Below are positions 5,358 through 7,192 of a stretch of 7,192 nt of DNA, piece after piece. Below the pieces are notes generated by a model that was not told where the DNA came from, did not search any database, and saw only the letters and a list, made by a program, of their open reading frames with translations. This stretch comes from Desulfobacteraceae bacterium (GTDB lineage: Bacteria > Desulfobacterota > DSM-4660 > Desulfatiglandales > Desulfatiglandaceae): positions 1-7,192 of the forward strand of contig JAUUWD010000076.1 in the NCBI GenBank assembly GCA_030589225.1. The letters are read 5' to 3'. Position 1 is the first letter of the stretch; every line of letters starts with the position of its first letter. A program made the translations under genes and the position numbers.

Positions 5358-6332
5358 ATGAGAAAAAAGTCTAACAAATGGTATCGTGTTGTTTATTTTC
5401 TGGGAATATTTGGCTCTTACTTTTTTCGAATTTTCCCCTTAAAAACATGGTTGTTTCTGGGGAGGTGTTTCGGTCTTCTTTTTTATTTCCTGGCTTTTCA
5501 GCAAAGAAGGACTGCGTTGAGAAATCTAAGATTTGCCTTTGGAAAGGAAAAGGAAGAAAATGAAATAGTTTCTCTGGCCAGAAAGAATTTTCAGCAATTT
5601 GGTATGATTGCATGTGAATGGGCACGGTTGAAATACATCACTAAGGAAGAATTGCAAAGGCTCGTTGACATCGAAGGGAAGGAGCACCTGCTTGCCGCCA
5701 AGAAAAAAAGCCCGTCAGTCATTCTTTTGGGTGCCCATTTTGGGAATTGGGAATATGCCCATCTTCTCTATGCAAGTACAATAAACCGTCTCAACTTTAT
5801 AGTCCGGGCAATAGACATACCGTTTATTGAAAAAGAAAGAGCCGCATTCAATGAAAATTTTGGAGTGGGGATACTGTATCAAAAGAATGGACTTCGACCG
5901 GCAATTAGAAAACTAAAAAAGGGGGAGGATCTGGTTCTCTTTGCTGATCGACAGGCAGGTTCAAAAGAGGGAATCACATGCCAGTTTTTTGGCAAGGAGA
6001 CATCTACCCTCACACTGGTCCCTGCGTTAGCTCAAAGATTTCATGTTCCCATAGTGCCCATGTTCATAGTCCGCTCAAAAGATATGGTGCATCATCGCAT
6101 TGTTTTTTTCCCTGAACTCAAGATTGAACCCGGCGACAAGGAGGAAAGCATTCGTGAAGGAACGCAAAGACAAAGTGATATTATTGAAAAGGTAATCAGA
6201 GAATACCCCGATCACTGGGTATGGCTCCACAAGCGATGGAAAGCGCACCATCGATATCTTTACGCAGAATCCCTGGCAAAAAGAAAACGTCGCAGGGAAA
6301 AAAGGAAGGCACGACATTGTGCAAATATGTGA
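5358..6332 (+). CDS. lpxL: Lipid A biosynthesis acyltransferase, LpxL/HtrB family
   Basis: This 324-residue protein starts with a membrane-anchoring hydrophobic segment (about 11-47) typical of LpxL/LpxM enzymes. The catalytic HX4E motif is intact in GAHFGNWE, with His127 and Glu132. It is followed by LFADRQAG (194-201), the FFG...TLTLVPALA block (210-225), the strand PIVPMF, and the signature PDHWVWLHKRWK (284-295). These enzymes add a secondary acyl chain to Kdo2-lipid IVA at the inner leaflet of the inner membrane, before LPS export. The family is clear, but chain length and LpxL versus LpxM specificity are not. The C-terminus (about 308-319) is a very basic tail rich in Lys and Arg. The ATG has a distant GGAG (5341-5344, 13 nt); no alternative in-frame start exists back to a TAG at 5331. 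It converges on the next gene, 26 bp away, with no obvious terminator. Confidence 0.9.
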   Translation: MRKKSNKWYRVVYFLGIFGSYFFRIFPLKTWLFLGRCFGLLFYFLAFQQRRTALRNLRFAFGKEKEENEIVSLARKNFQQFGMIACEWARLKYITKEELQRLVDIEGKEHLLAAKKKSPSVILLGAHFGNWEYAHLLYASTINRLNFIVRAIDIPFIEKERAAFNENFGVGILYQKNGLRPAIRKLKKGEDLVLFADRQAGSKEGITCQFFGKETSTLTLVPALAQRFHVPIVPMFIVRSKDMVHHRIVFFPELKIEPGDKEESIREGTQRQSDIIEKVIREYPDHWVWLHKRWKAHHRYLYAESLAKRKRRREKRKARHCANM

Positions 6333-6358
6333 TCTGTTACAGAGGCATATGATGTCCG

Positions 6359-7192
6359 CTACTCAAACTCTTCAGATTCCTCCGAGGGATGGAATAGAAA
6401 AAGCGTTTCATCCCTTATCTTTTCAGGTGCCTCGCGGAGAAGATACTCCTCCGCATCCCTTCGGAAAATCTTTGCCCGCTTTTCAAGATCATTGAGTTTA
6501 TCAGCTACCCCCGTCTGAATTAGCATGGCCTTAACATCTCTGAAGAGATCCTCACTGCCGTGCAGCAGCGTGCCTTCATGGAGGATCTTACAGGCAACCA
6601 TATGTTTGAATGTCTCGAACCTGATCTGCTCCTTAACCCGCACAACTTTCTTTACAATATAGTCAATCTCTTCTTTAACGTGGGGAGAAATGAGAAGCCT
6701 GTATTTTTCCTGGTAGATAGCGTCGTCCAGTCTTTTCATCAGGTCATCAGGGGTTTGATCGTCGGCGATAACAACCAGATCTATATCCGAGCCTTTGACA
6801 AGTTTCCCTGTACTTCTCTCCGGACGTGGTACATCGTGAGCCATGTTATAGACAATGTCCCCGGCAATAATGAAACAGAGCCGGTGATCAAGAAGAGAAA
6901 GGCTTTCAATCTGGCCTGTAATACCGGAAACGACATGGTAGGCCAGTTTTAGTTTAGCTCTGCTGACCGCTTCAATGTGGGAGGTCAATTCCATGGTCCT
7001 GCTTTCAAGTGGATCTGGGTCCCCGGAAATGCCTACGACAGAGTAGGTCAAAAATTCCCGCCAGATTGATGGGGACAGCCTTGCGAATCCTTCCACCCGG
7101 CGGTCCAGCCGTAAGTACCGTGTGCCCACGGTTCGGATTGACAGGTTTTTGGACCCTTTGCAGATCTGCCACAGGATGATCCCATCGCCACC
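6359..7192 (-). CDS. Nucleotidyltransferase-fold protein of unknown function, 5' end missing
   Basis: The frame stays open to the right edge, so this is at least 277 residues. The GTG at 7129 is probably internal, because 21 more codons upstream are open and read like protein (for example GGDGIILWQ). Counting from that GTG, the core has the polymerase-beta-type signature GSDIDLVVIAD at 113-123, with the metal-binding pair Asp115 and Asp117. EIDYIV at 154-159 is a likely third carboxylate, and KILHEGTLLHGSEDLF at 181-196 is a common tail of such domains. The usual Gly-Ser before the DxD pair is replaced by something like AGD at 89-91, about 24 residues upstream, so the domain is divergent. The N-terminal visible part loosely resembles the end of a cyclic-nucleotide-binding domain, a weak impression only. 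The C-terminus is acidic. Substrate and role are unknown; a toxin-antitoxin or signalling function cannot be judged from this fragment. Confidence 0.75.
   Translation of the reverse strand, partial: GGDGIILWQICKGSKNLSIRTVGTRYLRLDRRVEGFARLSPSIWREFLTYSVVGISGDPDPLESRTMELTSHIEAVSRAKLKLAYHVVSGITGQIESLSLLDHRLCFIIAGDIVYNMAHDVPRPERSTGKLVKGSDIDLVVIADDQTPDDLMKRLDDAIYQEKYRLLISPHVKEEIDYIVKKVVRVKEQIRFETFKHMVACKILHEGTLLHGSEDLFRDVKAMLIQTGVADKLNDLEKRAKIFRRDAEEYLLREAPEKIRDETLFLFHPSEESEEFE

Noticed and set aside
5371..5625. Overlapping frames on both strands at the start of the acyltransferase gene
   Set aside because: They are AT-rich shadows of the conserved LpxL frame and have no independent motif.
6560..6952. 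130-codon open frame on the + strand opposite the nucleotidyltransferase gene
   Set aside because: The minus-strand frame carries the SDIDL signature and is much longer; the + frame shows no recognisable motif and has no RBS, so it is a shadow.

Overview
The window looks like a chromosomal segment from a Gram-negative bacterium with a lipopolysaccharide-bearing outer membrane. Protein style, moderate GC by eye, and dispersed AACC-type repeats between genes suggest a deltaproteobacterium (Desulfobacterota). This placement is inference from gene content, not a database match. Six of the seven genes are on the + strand and most concern the cell envelope. There is no CRISPR array, tRNA, rRNA or recognisable transposase.

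Left part (1-3063): the 3' end of an RpoH-like heat-shock sigma factor is followed by a large TPR lipoprotein and a LolB-like lipoprotein joined by a TTGA stop/start overlap. The TPR lipoprotein plus LolB pair resembles the lbcA-lolB arrangement of Pseudomonas. There, LbcA is the outer-membrane TPR partner of the periplasmic protease CtpA, and LolB inserts lipoproteins into the outer membrane. Both lipoprotein genes carry simple-sequence tracts in or just before the signal-peptide coding region: five AACCCGY heptamers in the first, T8 and T9 runs in the second.

Middle part (3064-5006): a 241-bp gap holds a perfect 7-bp palindrome placed directly against a near-consensus sigma70 promoter (TTGACA, 17 bp, TATAGT), then a second block of AACC-type repeats. 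This promoter probably drives an ICMT-family membrane methyltransferase and, 46 bp further on, an LptG-type permease of the lipopolysaccharide exporter. The LptG gene has no LptF partner in the window.

Right part (5007-7192): a 351-bp gap contains a 225-bp element bounded by 34-bp inverted repeats (32/34 match), which looks like a non-coding MITE or a large RNA hairpin. Next is an LpxL/HtrB-family lipid A acyltransferase with an unusually basic C-terminus. A divergent nucleotidyltransferase-domain protein of unknown role converges on it from the right and runs off the window edge.

Together the genes suggest an envelope-biogenesis neighbourhood: lipid A acylation, LPS transport, outer-membrane lipoprotein sorting and probable protease adaptation, next to a stress sigma factor. 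The proteins belong to recognisable families. The most unusual signals are non-coding: the heptamer tract inside a lipoprotein reading frame, the palindrome-promoter unit and the inverted-repeat element.
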